DNA of 64,000 bases from Hyperoodon ampullatus (GCA_949752795.1 OX457056.1:93766942-93830941); one strand, 5' to 3'. Positions 44,839 through 56,130 are shown, counted from the stretch's first letter. Notes: generated from the letters alone by a model not told the origin. Made by a program: numbers and translations.

Positions 44839-45525
44839 TGTATTAGTTTCCTAGGGCTACCATAACAAATTACCACAAGCTTGCACAGTTTATTTTATTT
44901 ATTTATTTATTTTTTTTGCGGTATGCGGGCCTCTCACTGTTGTGGCCTCTCCCGTTGCAGAGCACAGGCTCCGGACGCGCAGGCTCAGTGGCCATGGCTC
45001 ACGGGCCCAGCTTCTCCGCGGCATGTGGGATCTTCCCGGATCGGGGTACGAACCCGTGTCCCCTGCATCGGCAGGCAGACTCTCAACCACTGCGCCACCA
45101 GGGAAGCCCCTTGCACAGTTTAAAACAACAGAATTTACTGTCTCACAGTTCTGGAGCCTAGAAGTCCATAATTAAGGTTCCAGTGGGGTTAGGTCCTTCT
45201 GGAGGCTCTGAGGCTCTGAGAATCCATACCATGCCTCTCTTCTAGTTTCTGGTGGTTGCCAGCAATCCTCAGCTTTCTTTGACTAGCAAGTGTGTCACTC
45301 CCGTCTCTGCCTCTGTGTCACATGGCATCCTCCCTGTGTGCTTCTGTGTCCAAACTTCTCTCTTCTTATAAAGACACCAGTCACTGGCTTGGGGCCCACC
45401 CTCATTCAGTATGACTTCACTTTAACCTGATTTTTTTTCAGCAAATACCCTGTAAGAGCACATTCACAGGTACTGGGGCTTAGAGCTGGAACCTGCCTTT
45501 TAGGGAAACAATTCAACTCACAACA
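44839..45525 (-). mobile_element. MaLR-like solo LTR carrying a nested SINE
   Basis: Minus-strand LTR of the same broad type as 8702, reading from TGTTGTGAGTTGAATTG at the right to ...AACTAATACA at the left. Without the SINE (44893-45109) and one duplication copy it is about 460 bp. 'cttcttataaagacaccagt' and 'acaacagaatttactgtctc' are the diagnostic blocks. Confidence 0.75.
44893..45109 (-). mobile_element. CHR-2-type tRNA-Glu SINE nested in an LTR
   Basis: The TSD cttgcacagttta is identical at 44880-44892 and 45110-45122 (13 of 13). Removing the SINE and one copy restores an uninterrupted LTR, which proves the insertion order. Confidence 0.97.
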
Positions 45526-45666
45526 ACGTCCCATCTGGCAAACACCTACCTATCTTCAGGACTCAGCTTAATTGTGTCTGAAACTATTGTCTGAACATAA
45601 TTATTTTAAATACCTGTGCCTCCTTGGTTCCCAAACTGCTTTTTTCTACTGTTGTTCCTGCATCTT

Positions 45667-45788
45667 TTTTGTTTGCTTGTTTGTTTGTTTTTTGGCCATA
45701 CTGCGCAGCTTGTGGGATCTTAGTTCCCCGACCAGGGCCCAGCATTGAAAGCACGGTGTCCTAATCCCTGGACCACCAGGGGATTCCC
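45667..45788 (-). mobile_element. CHR-1-like tRNA-Glu SINE
   Basis: Minus-strand copy: T/G-rich tail, 'ggccatactgcgcagcttgt', 'gggatcttagttccccgacc' and an end in ...ggaccaccaggggattccc. The TSD is tgttcctgcatctt (45653-45666) / tgttcctacatctt (45789-45802). Confidence 0.94.
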
Positions 45789-45802
45789 TGTTCCTACATC
45801 TT

Positions 45803-46053
45803 GATGGCCAAGTCGGTTATTTCTTTTCCTGTGTTTTCAGTTTAGTATCTTAAGAGTCATATAGACTTAAAGGTTTTGTAGATTCTGAATACGCACATTT
45901 TCAATCTATTATTCTAAATTGAGCCTTAGTCTCCTATAATTGCCTAACAGGTATCTGGGATTGTAATATACTTACATATGTCAACCCAGAAGGTATTTAA
46001 GCACTAACATTCTGAGATTTTGATTAAATAATTAGGCTTGAATTAAAAATATA
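45803..46053. other. Unique sequence
   Basis: Nothing recognised. Confidence 0.3.
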
Positions 46054-46223
46054 TATAGGGAGAGGGGAGATGGGGAGTTATTGTTTAGTGAGTACAGAGT
46101 TTCATTTTGGGATGATAAAAAGTTCTGGAGATGGATAGTAGTGATGGTTGTACAACAATGTGAATGTACTTAATGATACTGAAATCTACACTTAAAAATG
46201 GTTAAATAGTAAATTTGTTTTTT
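46054..46223 (+). mobile_element. Old L1 (L1M-type) 3'UTR end
   Basis: 'ggggagttattgtttagtga', 'aaaagttctggagatggata' and 'gtgatggttgtacaacaatg' are a well-known old-L1 3'UTR order; it ends at the SINE insertion. Confidence 0.82.
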
Positions 46224-46237
46224 AAAAAATTAGCTTA

Positions 46238-46440
46238 GGGGCTTCCCTGGTGGCACAGTGGTTGAGAGTCCGCCTGCTGATGCAGGGGACACGGGTTCGT
46301 GCCCCAGTCCGAGAAGATCCCACGTGCCACGGAGCGGCTGGGCCGAGAGCCATGGCCGCTGAGCCTGCGCGTCTGGAGCCTGTGCTCCGCAACGGGAGAG
46401 GCCACAACAGGGAGAGGCCTGCATACCGAAAAAAAAAAAA
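46238..46440 (+). mobile_element. CHR-2-type tRNA-Glu SINE
   Basis: ggggcttccctggtggcaca through cgcaacgggagaggccacaa and A-tail. The TSD aaaaaattagctta lies at 46224-46237 and 46436-46449; its A's merge with the SINE tail, so the exact 3' edge is ambiguous. Confidence 0.95.
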
Positions 46441-46449
46441 ATTAGCTTA

Positions 46450-46954
46450 ATGGTACCCTCACAGACGACGCTGCTGATCCTCTCCTCCCTGATAGAATTG
46501 GTTACTCTCTTTTTGTGTTCCCTCTGATCCATTGTTCAATCTTCTGTCACCCGAATCCTATAACTCTCTTTGTCCCTGTCAAAATACTCAAGCATCAAAA
46601 AATACTTAAGCATCAATATTGAGAGCTTCCTTCTTCCTCTCTCCCCATCCTTGTCCCACTCTATTCTTCTTAAAAGGCATCTGTATTTGTATTGTAAGTC
46701 ATTTTGTGCTGGTCAAGGTAATGGGTACAGTAGCAAAATTGACGAGAGTCTGTAGGAGGTGGCTAAATTGATTTACGTGAGAAATGGAATGAATCACTCG
46801 CAAAGGAAGATAATATATCCAAAAATCAAAAGGAGGATGTGGGGGATCTGAACACCCCTTGAGATCCAACACATGTCATATATCTTTCTGAATCACTAGT
46901 GAATAACACAGTCCCTGGATCTTGGTAGGTAATTCCTGAATAAAGACTTCAATT
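46450..46954. other. Unique sequence
   Basis: Nothing recognised. Confidence 0.3.
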
Positions 46955-47055
46955 TCACAATTTGGGGAACTATTGAAAGATTTTAAAGGTGTGAGAGTGG
47001 AGACACAAGACAATTTGTGCTTTAAAAAGATCACTGTTGCAGAAGTCTGGTATTT
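46955..47055 (+). mobile_element. L2-like fragment
   Basis: 'attgaaagattttaaaggtg' and 'tgctttaaaaagatcactgt' match the L2 region around '...gatcactctggctgc'. Confidence 0.55.
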
Positions 47056-47199
47056 GTAGAGATATATCCTAAGGATCTAGAACTCTGATTCCTGGCATCT
47101 TTCACAAACAAGGTTTTGTCTAAATATCAATTATTTCACCTTTCTGGAGTTCTGAATCTTTAATGAGAAAAATATCAGACAAACCCAAATTCAGGGACA

Positions 47200-47575
47200 G
47201 TCTATAAAATACTTGACCAATACTCCTTGAAACTATCAAAGTCATAAGAAAACAAGGAAAGTTTGAGAAAACTGTCAGAGATTAGAGGAAGCTAAGAAGA
47301 CAATGACTGTAAGTAATGTGATATCTTGGGTAGAACCCTGGAACAAAAATGAACATCAGGGAAAAACTAGTGAAATCTGAATAAACGTGGAGCTTAGTTA
47401 ACAGTAATGCACCAACGTTGGTTCCTTAGTCGTGACAAATGTATCACAGCAAAGTAAAATGTTAACAGTAGGGGAAACTGGGTGAGGGGTATATGAGAAC
47501 CCTCTGTAACTACCTTTACATTTTGTAAATCTGAAAGTATTCTAACATTTTAAAGTTTATTTTTTAAAATTTAGG
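47200..47575 (+). mobile_element. Old L1-type 3'UTR
   Basis: 'gagaaaactgtcagagatta'-like, 'gatatcttgggtagaaccct', 'aacgtggagcttagttaaca' and 'ggggtatatgagaaccctct' match an old L1M 3' end; no TSD is retained. Confidence 0.65.
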
Positions 47576-47989
47576 GAAGGACCGTTCTATTTTACTCTGT
47601 ATAAATAAAATTCCACTTTCCTGTCTTATTAAATGCTCTAAGCATACTTGACACTTTATTTAACATTGGAGGATCTTACTTCAAACTTAGGGTCATCATT
47701 CTGACTCACGTTGTAGGATCACTTTATAGGATCACATAATTATGGTATGATGCAGAGATCTCTAAATTCTTGAATTTCAAAGACCAGCAAAAGTTCAGGT
47801 AAAATCTAGGAATCTCTCCGTGTTGCATATTATTTGTTTCATCAAATAAGTAAAGTATTTTTTTAGAAAAACCACGATTCTAATATCAGCAACACATTAT
47901 AAAAGGATCATTTTAACACCCCAAAATGGCAGAATGAAAATAAGAATAAAGAAAGCCCTTTTACTTTTTTAGAGTGTGAGGATTTTCTG

Positions 47990-48331
47990 CATTCTGCCAC
48001 ATGTGACAACATGGATGAACCTTGAGGACATTATGCTAAGTGAAATAAGCCAATCACAAAAGATCAAATATATTGATATAAGGTATTTAAAATAATCAGA
48101 CTCATAGAAACTGAAAGTAGAATGGTGGTTGCCAGATGCTGAGAGGGGGAAATGGGCAGTTGCTGTTCAATGAGTATACAGTGTCAGTGTGCAAGGTGAA
48201 TAAGTTCTAGATTCCTCCTGTACAACACTGTACCTATAGTCAACAATACTGTAATTAAAATTTTGTTAAGAGGGTAGAGCTCATGTTAAGTGTCCTTACC
48301 ACAATAAAAATGATAAAGAAATAAAAATCCC
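47990..48331 (+). mobile_element. Old L1-type 3' end
   Basis: 'acatggatgaaccttgagga', 'ttatgctaagtgaaataagc', 'gaatggtggttgccagatgc' and 'gtcaacaatactgtaattaa' follow the ORF2-end to 3'UTR order of old L1s. Confidence 0.85.
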
Positions 48332-48368
48332 TTTTAACTGAATATTTTTCTTATGAAAAACTTCTACT

Positions 48369-48489
48369 TTTTTTTTTTTTTTTTTTTTTTTTGGGCCATA
48401 TCTTGCGGCATGTAGAATCTTAGTACCCAGACCAGTGCCCGTCTGCTTTGGGAGCGTGGAGTCTTAACCACTGGACTGCCAGGGAAGTC
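48369..48489 (-). mobile_element. CHR-1-like tRNA-Glu SINE
   Basis: A long T tract (about 25) is followed by 'gggccatatcttgcggcatg', 'agaatcttagtacccagacc' and an end in ...actgccagggaagtcc. No clear TSD was found, possibly because of later small changes. Confidence 0.88.
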
Positions 48490-48749
48490 CTGGTCCTTAT
48501 TTTTCTTAGTTTGCTGCAGACTGGCCAAAACTGTTTCTTAGATGTAGACCAGCATTCGGGAACTGCTGGGATAAAGGATGTGACTGAATCTGTACTGGCC
48601 CCAGGAACTCACTGGAAGGACTCTCTGTTTTGTTTTGTTTTTAATAAACTACTGATATGGGTTTGTTTCCCAATGATTCAGCTCTTTTTTCATTATTTAA
48701 AAAAAAGAGAGAGATTTTTTTGCAGCCAATAAATGTGCAATTTTCTACT

Positions 48750-48872
48750 TAGGACATTAAGATCAGAATTCACTGTTGGCTTTACAATTTGCCAATTGTA
48801 AGACCTTGATCAAGTTGCTTAATTTCTTTAACCCCCTCTTTTTCTCCCTCTGCAAAGTGGGGATCATTGTGC
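48750..48872 (+). mobile_element. MIR SINE, left part (split by an LTR)
   Basis: 'caattgtaagaccttgatca', 'agttgcttaatttctttaac' and 'ctctgcaaagtggggatcat' are MIR. The sequence resumes at about 49416 with 'caaaattgtgaagaacgat'. Confidence 0.75.
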
Positions 48873-49406
48873 TGTGTAGGCAACCTTGAAGATGGTCCCC
48901 AATGGTCCCAGTTCCTGGTATCCTTGCCCTTGTGTAATCCACGCCCCTGGACCGTGGCCTGGACCCAGTGATTCACTTCTAACAAACAGGCTATGGTGAA
49001 AGTAATGAGAGGTCACTTCCAAGATTAGATTACAAAGAGACCACGAGAGCTCCCTCTCTCCACTTTCTTGCTCAATCACTGGGAGAGAAGTTAGCTGCCA
49101 TGTTGGGAGCTGCTTGTGGAGAGGACACCATGGCAATCCACTGAGGGAGACCTCAGCTAGGTGAGGAACTGAAGCCTGTCAACAGCCATGTGAGTGAGGT
49201 GGGAAGCAGGTCCTCCCCTGCCTTTAGATGAGACCACAGCCAAGACCAACAGCAGAACTGCAGCCTCTGGAGAGACCTTGATCCAGAGGTACTAGTGAAG
49301 CCATACCCAGAATCCTGACCCACAGAAAGTGTGAGATCATGAATATTTGTTGTTTTAAGCTGCTCAATGTTGGAGTAATGTGTATATGGCAATAGGTACT
49401 AATACA
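48873..49406 (+). mobile_element. MaLR-like solo LTR, ~530 bp
   Basis: The TG start near 48873 (tgtgtaggcaaccttgaaga) and ...GGTACTAATACA end match LTR termini, and a 'tgttgttttaagctgctcaa' block lies before the 3' end. It sits inside a MIR, whose two halves flank it. The family is not named with confidence. Confidence 0.6.
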
Positions 49407-49479
49407 AATGCCTACTTTGCAAAATTGTGAAGAACGATTGAGAAAATGTGCTTAATTAGATTACCTATGCTAATGAGCT

Positions 49480-50390
49480 AAAACATGTAAAACAAGAAGA
49501 CAAAGCCCAGCTCATAAAAGGCAGCCTATAAATGTTAGTTCCCTCCTGCATTCTCCTCTAAAATGAGAACAATCACACCTGCTCTGTTGTGAAAATGTTT
49601 TGAAAACTGTAATGTACTAGGGAATTATAATACATGTAATAATGTAAGGTATTATTGTAATAGGAAAGAAAACATTGTTACTTTAAAAGCTGTTGGCAGT
49701 TTATACTGGTTGGCCCAGAAAGAAGGCAAAATTCTTAAGACGAAGCTAGCTTTTTTGTTTGGGAGGAGGGGACCCTAAATAAGCAGGTATGATTATAAGA
49801 AAGAAAGGAATTCAATGAAAGCTGGAATTCAAAACAGGAGGTGACCCTGATAATGCGAGATGCCCTGGGAAGCTTCAGCAATCTTGGAGAAGGTGTGGTT
49901 TTTCCATAATACACGAGATGGGGCCACATACTATTTAATGTGTATGTTCAAAGAAAGCATTTCTCTAAAAACGTGGAAGCCCTGGAGGTCCACGGGCAGA
50001 AAACACATAGATCACACGATGTGTACAGGACTGAAATTTGACCCCAGAATAAAGCTTATACTTGAGTTAGGGGGCAGAATAAAGGTATAAAGTAAATTAT
50101 TATAGAAACACTCAAGGGAAAAGCTCTTTCTCAAAGCATGGAGGACAATCAGGTTTCTCATAAATGTTTTTCCACTACCTCTTATTTTATTTATTCTTAT
50201 TAATTCTTATTCTTATTAAGTAATCTTGTTAATCTCATTAATTTAAGAGATACAAAGAAGATGTGTTATTTATTAATCAAGGAACTGAGCCAATAGTAAG
50301 TTAAAATTTCCCACAAATTATGTTGTTTTAATAAACCCTTGTGATTCCTTGGGTATTCTCCTTTTTCTCTTTTTCTTTTTTTGGTATGAT
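49480..50390. other. Unique sequence
   Basis: No repeat is recognised except a weak MIR end just before. A 76-codon frame at 49860-50090 has no recognised similarity. Confidence 0.3.
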
Positions 50391-50479
50391 TTTTTTTTTT
50401 TAAATAGAAAACTAAGAATCCAGAGTAGTTCAGAGAATAATCCACCTGTACCCAGCTTGGGCATTGTACTTGCGGTTGT

Positions 50480-50800
50480 GGCTGTGTCTCTCCTTTATTT
50501 CAGTCTTTCATAAGCCACAGGACAAAGTCTAAGCTGCTTGGTGCAACATTCAACATCCTTCACCATCTGCCTTCGGAACATCTCTCCAGCCTCACTTCCC
50601 ACCCAATCCTTCCCCCCCCAACCACCACATATGCCACTAACACCAAACTGCCTGATTTCTAGCACTCACCTGCTGTTCAGACTTCTCTGTCTATAATCCA
50701 CCACCTACTTCATTCTTAAGAATCCAACTCAAAGGTCACCTCCACCGGGAAGCGTCCTCCATCCCCCATCAGTCCTTCCTCCCAGCCCCTTCTGTCCTGG
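50480..50800 (+). mobile_element. L2 LINE 3' region
   Basis: 'ccacaggacaaagtctaagc', 'ttcaccatctgccttcggaa', 'ccaactcaaaggtcacctcc' and 'gggaagcgtcctccatcccc' are classic L2 blocks. Confidence 0.85.
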
Positions 50801-50814
50801 GCATCTGTTTCCAT

Positions 50815-51055
50815 AACTGCATTATGGTTAAGCGTGTGGGCTGCCTAGAGCCACCACTCACTAGCTGTGCAAACTTGAACCAGTTATTTAACTCCTGTGT
50901 CCCTCAGACTCCTCATTTGTAAAATGAGGACAATAACAGCACCCATGATGCAGGTTTCTTGTGAGGATTAAATGGGTTAATCTTTGTAAAGCATTTACAG
51001 CAATGTCTGGCACATAGTAAGTGCTGAATTTTTATTATTTTATTATAATTATTAA
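50815..51055 (+). mobile_element. MIR SINE, nearly full length
   Basis: 'tatggttaagcgtgtgggct', 'ctagctgtgcaaacttgaac', 'ctcatttgtaaaatgaggac', 'cttgtgaggattaaatgggt' and 'atgtctggcacatagtaagt' cover the whole MIR. Confidence 0.92.
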
Positions 51056-51059
51056 TTTG

Positions 51060-51695
51060 CTTATCTTTCTTTTTGCTTACTTGATTCTGAGCTCATTGGA
51101 ATTAAGGACAACACAATGTCCAACACATAATAGAAACTGAAGACTATACATTTAATGAGAATGAAAATCGTGTGTGTGCGTGCATGCATATTTTTAAATA
51201 GAAACTTCTGTAGCTGTGGATTCCTTAGTGAATTACTTAATGATGCCCAGATGTTGCAAACATGAACTAAATTTGATTTTGTATATTCCATGAGCATCTA
51301 TTGATAATGATAATAAAATCCTATTTTTGTTTAAAAATAAGCCCCCAAACACTATCCTTGTAGCCCATGGAGAAGCAAACAAGGTACTCCTTGTATTTTC
51401 CTCCATGTAAACAAAACACCAAATTTAATTTGCATCTGCATTAAGAAGTTTGTTTTTTTTTTTAAAGATTTTCATTAAAAGCAGAATATGACATTTGGGA
51501 AGGATAATTAAATGCATCTGAAACCCAGGAGATAATAAGAGATGAAAATTTTGTAATCAAATCAGTCTAGTTGAATCCCCTCCCCCTCTTTCTAAGTTCA
51601 AAAATGACTGTCCTTGGAAGACAGAGTGGGCTCTTCATTTAGAGCATCGCTGGAGGCTTGCAGTGTTCCGTGACTGTCCTTCTTTGTGTCATTCC
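51060..51695. other. Unique AT-rich sequence; candidate conserved block
   Basis: 51420-51600 (for example 'aatttaatttgcatctgcat' and 'gcagaatatgacatttggga') has no repeat hallmarks and is AT-rich with TTTGCAT and TAATT cores. Conservation must be tested by alignment. Confidence 0.35.
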
Positions 51696-51699
51696 TTGG

Positions 51700-52262
51700 C
51701 TCCACTTTGTCCTGCTACCCAATCATATTAGATGCTTCCCAAGATCTAGCCATGACCCACCTTACACTCCCACTCTTTTCCTCATTCTCAGTCCTTCGCG
51801 TCTTACCTGACCAAATCTCTGCTGCCTGTCTTCCAACCTCCAGCTCTAATTGCAGTGGCATATTTAACTGCATACCATCTCCTGAAACCCAGTGTCAAGC
51901 CGAACTCTCCTTTTCCTTCCAAGATGGCTTCCTCTCTTTGGACTTTTCTGTATTTTTCCATCATTCTCCCAGTCACCCAGACCTCCAGGATCTGCAGCGT
52001 GATCTCTACCTCCTCTTTCTGGCTCACTTCATATATTAATACAATCAGGTACGAGACTCCCTTCTCATATCTTTTGTAGCCATTGCTTTCTTTTCTTTTC
52101 TACTGCCACTGTCACCTCACCCTAGAGCTTCACCGCCAGCCTCTCCCTGGTCACTCCTCCTTCCAATCCATCCTAAACAGCACTTTATGTTCTACTTCAC
52201 CACTGTTTTGTTACCAGCTCCCTGTTGCCTATTGCTCTGAACTCAACACCATTTGGGTTGAG
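51700..52262 (+). mobile_element. L2 LINE fragments
   Basis: 'tgacccaccttacactccca', 'ctgaccaaatctctgctgcc' and the 52080-52260 pyrimidine-rich part ('ccactgtcacctcaccctag', 'ggtcactcctccttccaatc') resemble L2. The 117-codon frame here is L2 read-through. Confidence 0.6.
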
Positions 52263-52976
52263 GATTAAAATGATTAGCGAAATTGACCTCAAACTTTATT
52301 AACATGTTTATGTTCAAGTACTTTTAGAAATAGATACATTTATTCTGTGGAAATACTGATAAAAAACAGAAATCAATTTAAAAAGAGACAATTAAAACAA
52401 GTCCATTTAACAACTAACTAATGTCTCTAAAACAAAGAAAATAAAATTCGGGTTCTTTGAAAAATTTTAATCACAGACACATATTGTGGTTTGCAGACAC
52501 TCAGAAGGATGCCAGGTGATATATATATAAAGAAGGACAACACTGGCACCAAACACATAGCCCAATACACCAAACCACTCTCCAGATTAGAACATGTGTT
52601 TGGAGGATATTGGAGGAAAAATCTGATTTGAGGCCATTGGCTACTCAGGGAGTGGTACTTCCCTACACAAGGGGGGGTTCTGAGTTGAAACCTGTGTGCA
52701 TTCAAAGAGGCACCAAAGAAAGTAGGGGAGTGGAGGGTTTGAATTAATATGGAAATCTAAGCACCCGTTCATGCATTTCATAAAATCTGGGAAGTGCAGC
52801 CATGCTGTTCCTCCTGCAGACCTGACCCAGGTTCTACGACCGCCACGTGACCTTCATCACCACCCAAATGTCTCTGAACTCATAGTACGTATTAGCTAAC
52901 CCAGAGACTTCCAAACTTTCCCTGTTCACGGCATCTTGTGTCTCCCAATTTTGTGTGTGTGTGTTGTTCCTTGGTC
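52263..52976. other. Unique sequence
   Basis: Nothing recognised beyond a short TA run near 52520 and a GT run at 52951-52965. Confidence 0.3.
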
Positions 52977-52990
52977 AAAAGAAATACCTA

Positions 52991-53200
52991 GGGCTTCCCT
53001 GGTGGCTCAGTGGTTGAGGGTCCGCCTGCTGATGCAGGGGACACGGGTTCGTGCCCCAGTCCAGGAAGATCCCACATGCCGTGGAGCGGCTGGGCCCATG
53101 AGCCATGACCACTGAGCCTGCGCGTCCGGAGCCTGTGCTCCGCAACGGGAGAGGCCACAACAGTGAGAGGCCCGCGTACCGCACAAAAAAAAAGAAAAAA
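52991..53200 (+). mobile_element. CHR-2-type tRNA-Glu SINE
   Basis: gggcttccctggtggctcag to cgcaacgggagaggccacaa with an interrupted A-tail. The TSD aaaagaaataccta is identical at 52977-52990 and 53201-53214. Confidence 0.97.
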
Positions 53201-53214
53201 AAAAGAAATACCTA

Positions 53215-53680
53215 ATAGTCTTCATTATTTAGTAGTTATATCCAAAAAATCACGTCCTAACAACTTAGCAGCTGTTTGAAAGAAATAATGCATACAAACC
53301 GAGAGAAAATTGCTCTTTGAAATTTTACTCTTACATAACCCTAATTACTTACCATTGTATATACGTGCCTATTGGGCACTGTACAACTTCTCAGACCTTG
53401 ACATCAGATCAGACACCACTGCTCTCTTTGCCTGTTTCACATGGATTTTTGTGCTGTACTTACATTTTTTATCACAGTACAGTTACTGTGAGAGTCCAGC
53501 TTCGCCAAGATATAAGATCAGAGGAATGTAGCATGATCTAATGTCGAAACAATGAACTACTAGTAACTCATATGATGAGCATTACTGTGTTTTTAAATTT
53601 TTTCATAAAAAATCCAATGGTGCCCCTGCAAACTCACTGCAGCACCCTGGGGTGCCTCAGCATACAGTTTGGGGATCTTA
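53215..53680. other. Unique sequence
   Basis: Nothing recognised. Confidence 0.3.
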
Positions 53681-53689
53681 AATATATAT

Positions 53690-53837
53690 CCTGGCTACTC
53701 AAAATTTGGTCATGAAGCTTTAGCTTTGGCATTAAGTGGGAACTTATTCCCACCACCCCCAACCTACAGAATCAGAATGTGCATTTAACAAGATGCCTAA
53801 GAGATTTATGTGCATATAACAGTTTGAGAAGCACAGT
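53690..53837 (+). mobile_element. MER20-like hAT MITE
   Basis: 'cagaatcagaatgtgcattt', 'aacaagatgcctaagagatt' and the end 'cagtttgagaagcacag' match the 3' half of a MER20-type element; the 5' half is weak. Confidence 0.7.
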
Positions 53838-54364
53838 TATAAACCATTATTGGTCATCAGATCATATCCTGCTGGTCTGAGATGTCCTATATTATTATTT
53901 AATATGCTGTTATTTAATCTTTTCTGCACAACTTTCCCAAGTGGATAGTTAGCTAGATGGAGGGCAGAGATGTCATTATGTCTTGCCATCCCCCCCAGTG
54001 TCCAGCATGGAGTACCTTGCATGGAGTAAGGGGCTCCAATATCTGCTGGACAAATGGACCCAATCTCTAGCCCTCCCAGACATCCTAGGTGGAGTCACTT
54101 GTGCAACAAAATTATTGACAAAGCCAGGTCCCAGAGATACCAACAACATTCTTAGCAGATGTAGAATGAATTATGGCATTTTAGGATCTTGGGCTTGATA
54201 TGGTAGTTCTTTAAAAATGGACATATCATCATTTGGGTCATGGCAAAAAGAGAATTACTGCCTCCTATTCAGACTGATAGGGAATATAATTATGCTGTAG
54301 GGCTATGTAGTCCCAAACTACAGTGACATGACTATATTAAAGTGAAGGCAGAATAGAAGTTGTT
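53838..54364. other. Unique sequence
   Basis: Nothing recognised. Confidence 0.3.
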
Positions 54365-54382
54365 AAAAGTTAGGTAGGCTGC

Positions 54383-54838
54383 CATAGGAAGGAATGAGAT
54401 TGGGTCATTTTTAGAGATGTGGATGGACCTAGAGGCTGTCATACAGAGTGAAGTAAGTCAGAAAGAGAAAAACAAATATCGTATATTAACGTGTATATGT
54501 GGAATCTAGAAAGATGGTAAGATGAACCTGTTTGCAAGGCAGAAATAGAGACACAGATGTAGAGAACAAATGTATGGACACCAAGGGGGGAAGGCGGGGG
54601 TGGGATGAATTGGGAATTGGGATTGACTTATATACACTAATATGTATAAAATAGATAACTAATGAGAACCTGCTGTATAGTACAGGGAACTCTACTTAAT
54701 GCTCTCTGGTGACCTAAATGAGAAGGAAATTCAAAAATGAGGGGATATATGTATACACACAGCTGATTCACTTTCTGCTGTACAGCAGAAACTGACACAA
54801 CATTGTGAAGCAACTATACCCCGATAAGAATTTTTTTA
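54383..54838 (+). mobile_element. L1 LINE 3' end, 456 bp, with perfect TSD
   Basis: Begins in the last ORF2 codons ('gatgtggatggacctagagg') and ends '...gaagcaactataccccgata' plus a T/A-rich tail. The TSD aaaagttaggtaggctgc is identical at 54365-54382 and 54839-54856 (18 of 18). Body divergence from the 21699 copy suggests a different subfamily. Confidence 0.94.
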
Positions 54839-54856
54839 AAAAGTTAGGTAGGCTGC

Positions 54857-55465
54857 ACTTCCTGAAAACATAATGCTCTAAATGTTCCAAAATAATACTG
54901 CCATTTATTAATTGTACTCACGAATCATTTGAATGCCAAAATCTGCATGCGTGCAAAATGTCATGGAAATTGGATTCGATTCTGTTTAAAACAGCTGTCT
55001 CCACTACAGCCAAATTGAATGTCCCAAGTTCTTGTGAATAAATTTGAAAGGGAAAGAAAGCAGAAAGGAGTCCTTGCTTTGTCAGAGGGTTCAGGTTTGC
55101 CTCAATGCCACTAGTTACTCTCTACTTTTATTTTTCCTTCAGAGATATTTCTCCCATTGAATGCTCCATTGACTCATTGAGACAAAGCGTCATGCTTGTG
55201 GATGCAAGGTCACTCTGATCTCTCTGCAGCCAACTTGAATCAGTCTCATAACCACAAACCACTTTTCTCACCCCAAACAGCCATCTCATGGATGTGGGAG
55301 GGGAGAGAGGGGAACTCAGCTAGTAGCAGAGAATGATGGAACCTTAATAGACCAGTAGGTCATGGAGGCATAGACAACCACTCCTTAGCAAGTGCTCCTG
55401 ACTCCAGCTCTGTAACCCCCGCCCACTGCAACGATCACTCAGCTGGATTACCGCAGCAGGTGCTT
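54857..55465. other. Unique AT-rich sequence; candidate conserved block
   Basis: 54885-55060 lacks repeat hallmarks and carries 'attaattgtactcacgaatc', 'ctgcatgcgtgcaaaatgtc' and 'aaaacagctgtctcc' (an E-box CAGCTG). It may be regulatory, but this is untested. Confidence 0.35.
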
Positions 55466-55469
55466 ACTT

Positions 55470-56130
55470 AGTGTCTTGGCTTCATTCTCACTCATTAACA
55501 CAGCCCATCTCCATATGGCCCCCTGACAAATCTTTAAAAACAAAACAAGACAGAAATAGACCACATCATGCCCTTGTCCAAAACTGTCCATGGGTCAGAA
55601 CTGCTCGTGACTACTTGAATAAAATCCAAACCCCTTCCACAGCCAAACAGACCTTACAGGATCTGGCCACCATTCACCTTTCAGACTTCATTCCATTCAC
55701 TGGGCCCCAGCCACGCTCATCTCCTTATCCCTGGAATACACCAAGCTCCTCACTCTTCAGAGCCTTGCTCCAGCTCTTCTTGCTGTCTGGAATGCTCTTA
55801 CCCTAGGTCTTTGTGTAGATAACTGTTTCTCACCACTCAAGTCTCAGAAAAGAAGGAACCTCATCAGACAAGTTTGCCTGACTGCCCACCCTATATAAAT
55901 AGTTGCTCCTAGCAAACACATATATCTCTGTATATCACTATCCCATTTCATTTTCTTAAACATTTACCCCATCTGGATGCATACTATTTGTTAATTAATA
56001 TGCTAGTTTTAGAAATTATGTTCCTCCATAAGAATAAATGCTCAGTGGGATCAGGGATCATATATATTTTATTCACTCCCACATTCCTTGAGCAGAGCCT
56101 GACATAAGAGGCACATTGTAAAGGCTTTAG
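55470..56130 (+). mobile_element. L2 LINE 3' region, ~660 bp
   Basis: The longest L2 here: 'aaatccaaaccccttccaca', 'tctggccaccattcaccttt', 'cttgctgtctggaatgctct' and a 'ccttgagcagagcctgacat' end. The 111-codon frame through it is not a gene. Confidence 0.88.

Noticed and set aside
55471..55806. 111-codon frame
   Set aside because: It is translated L2 3' sequence, not a protein.
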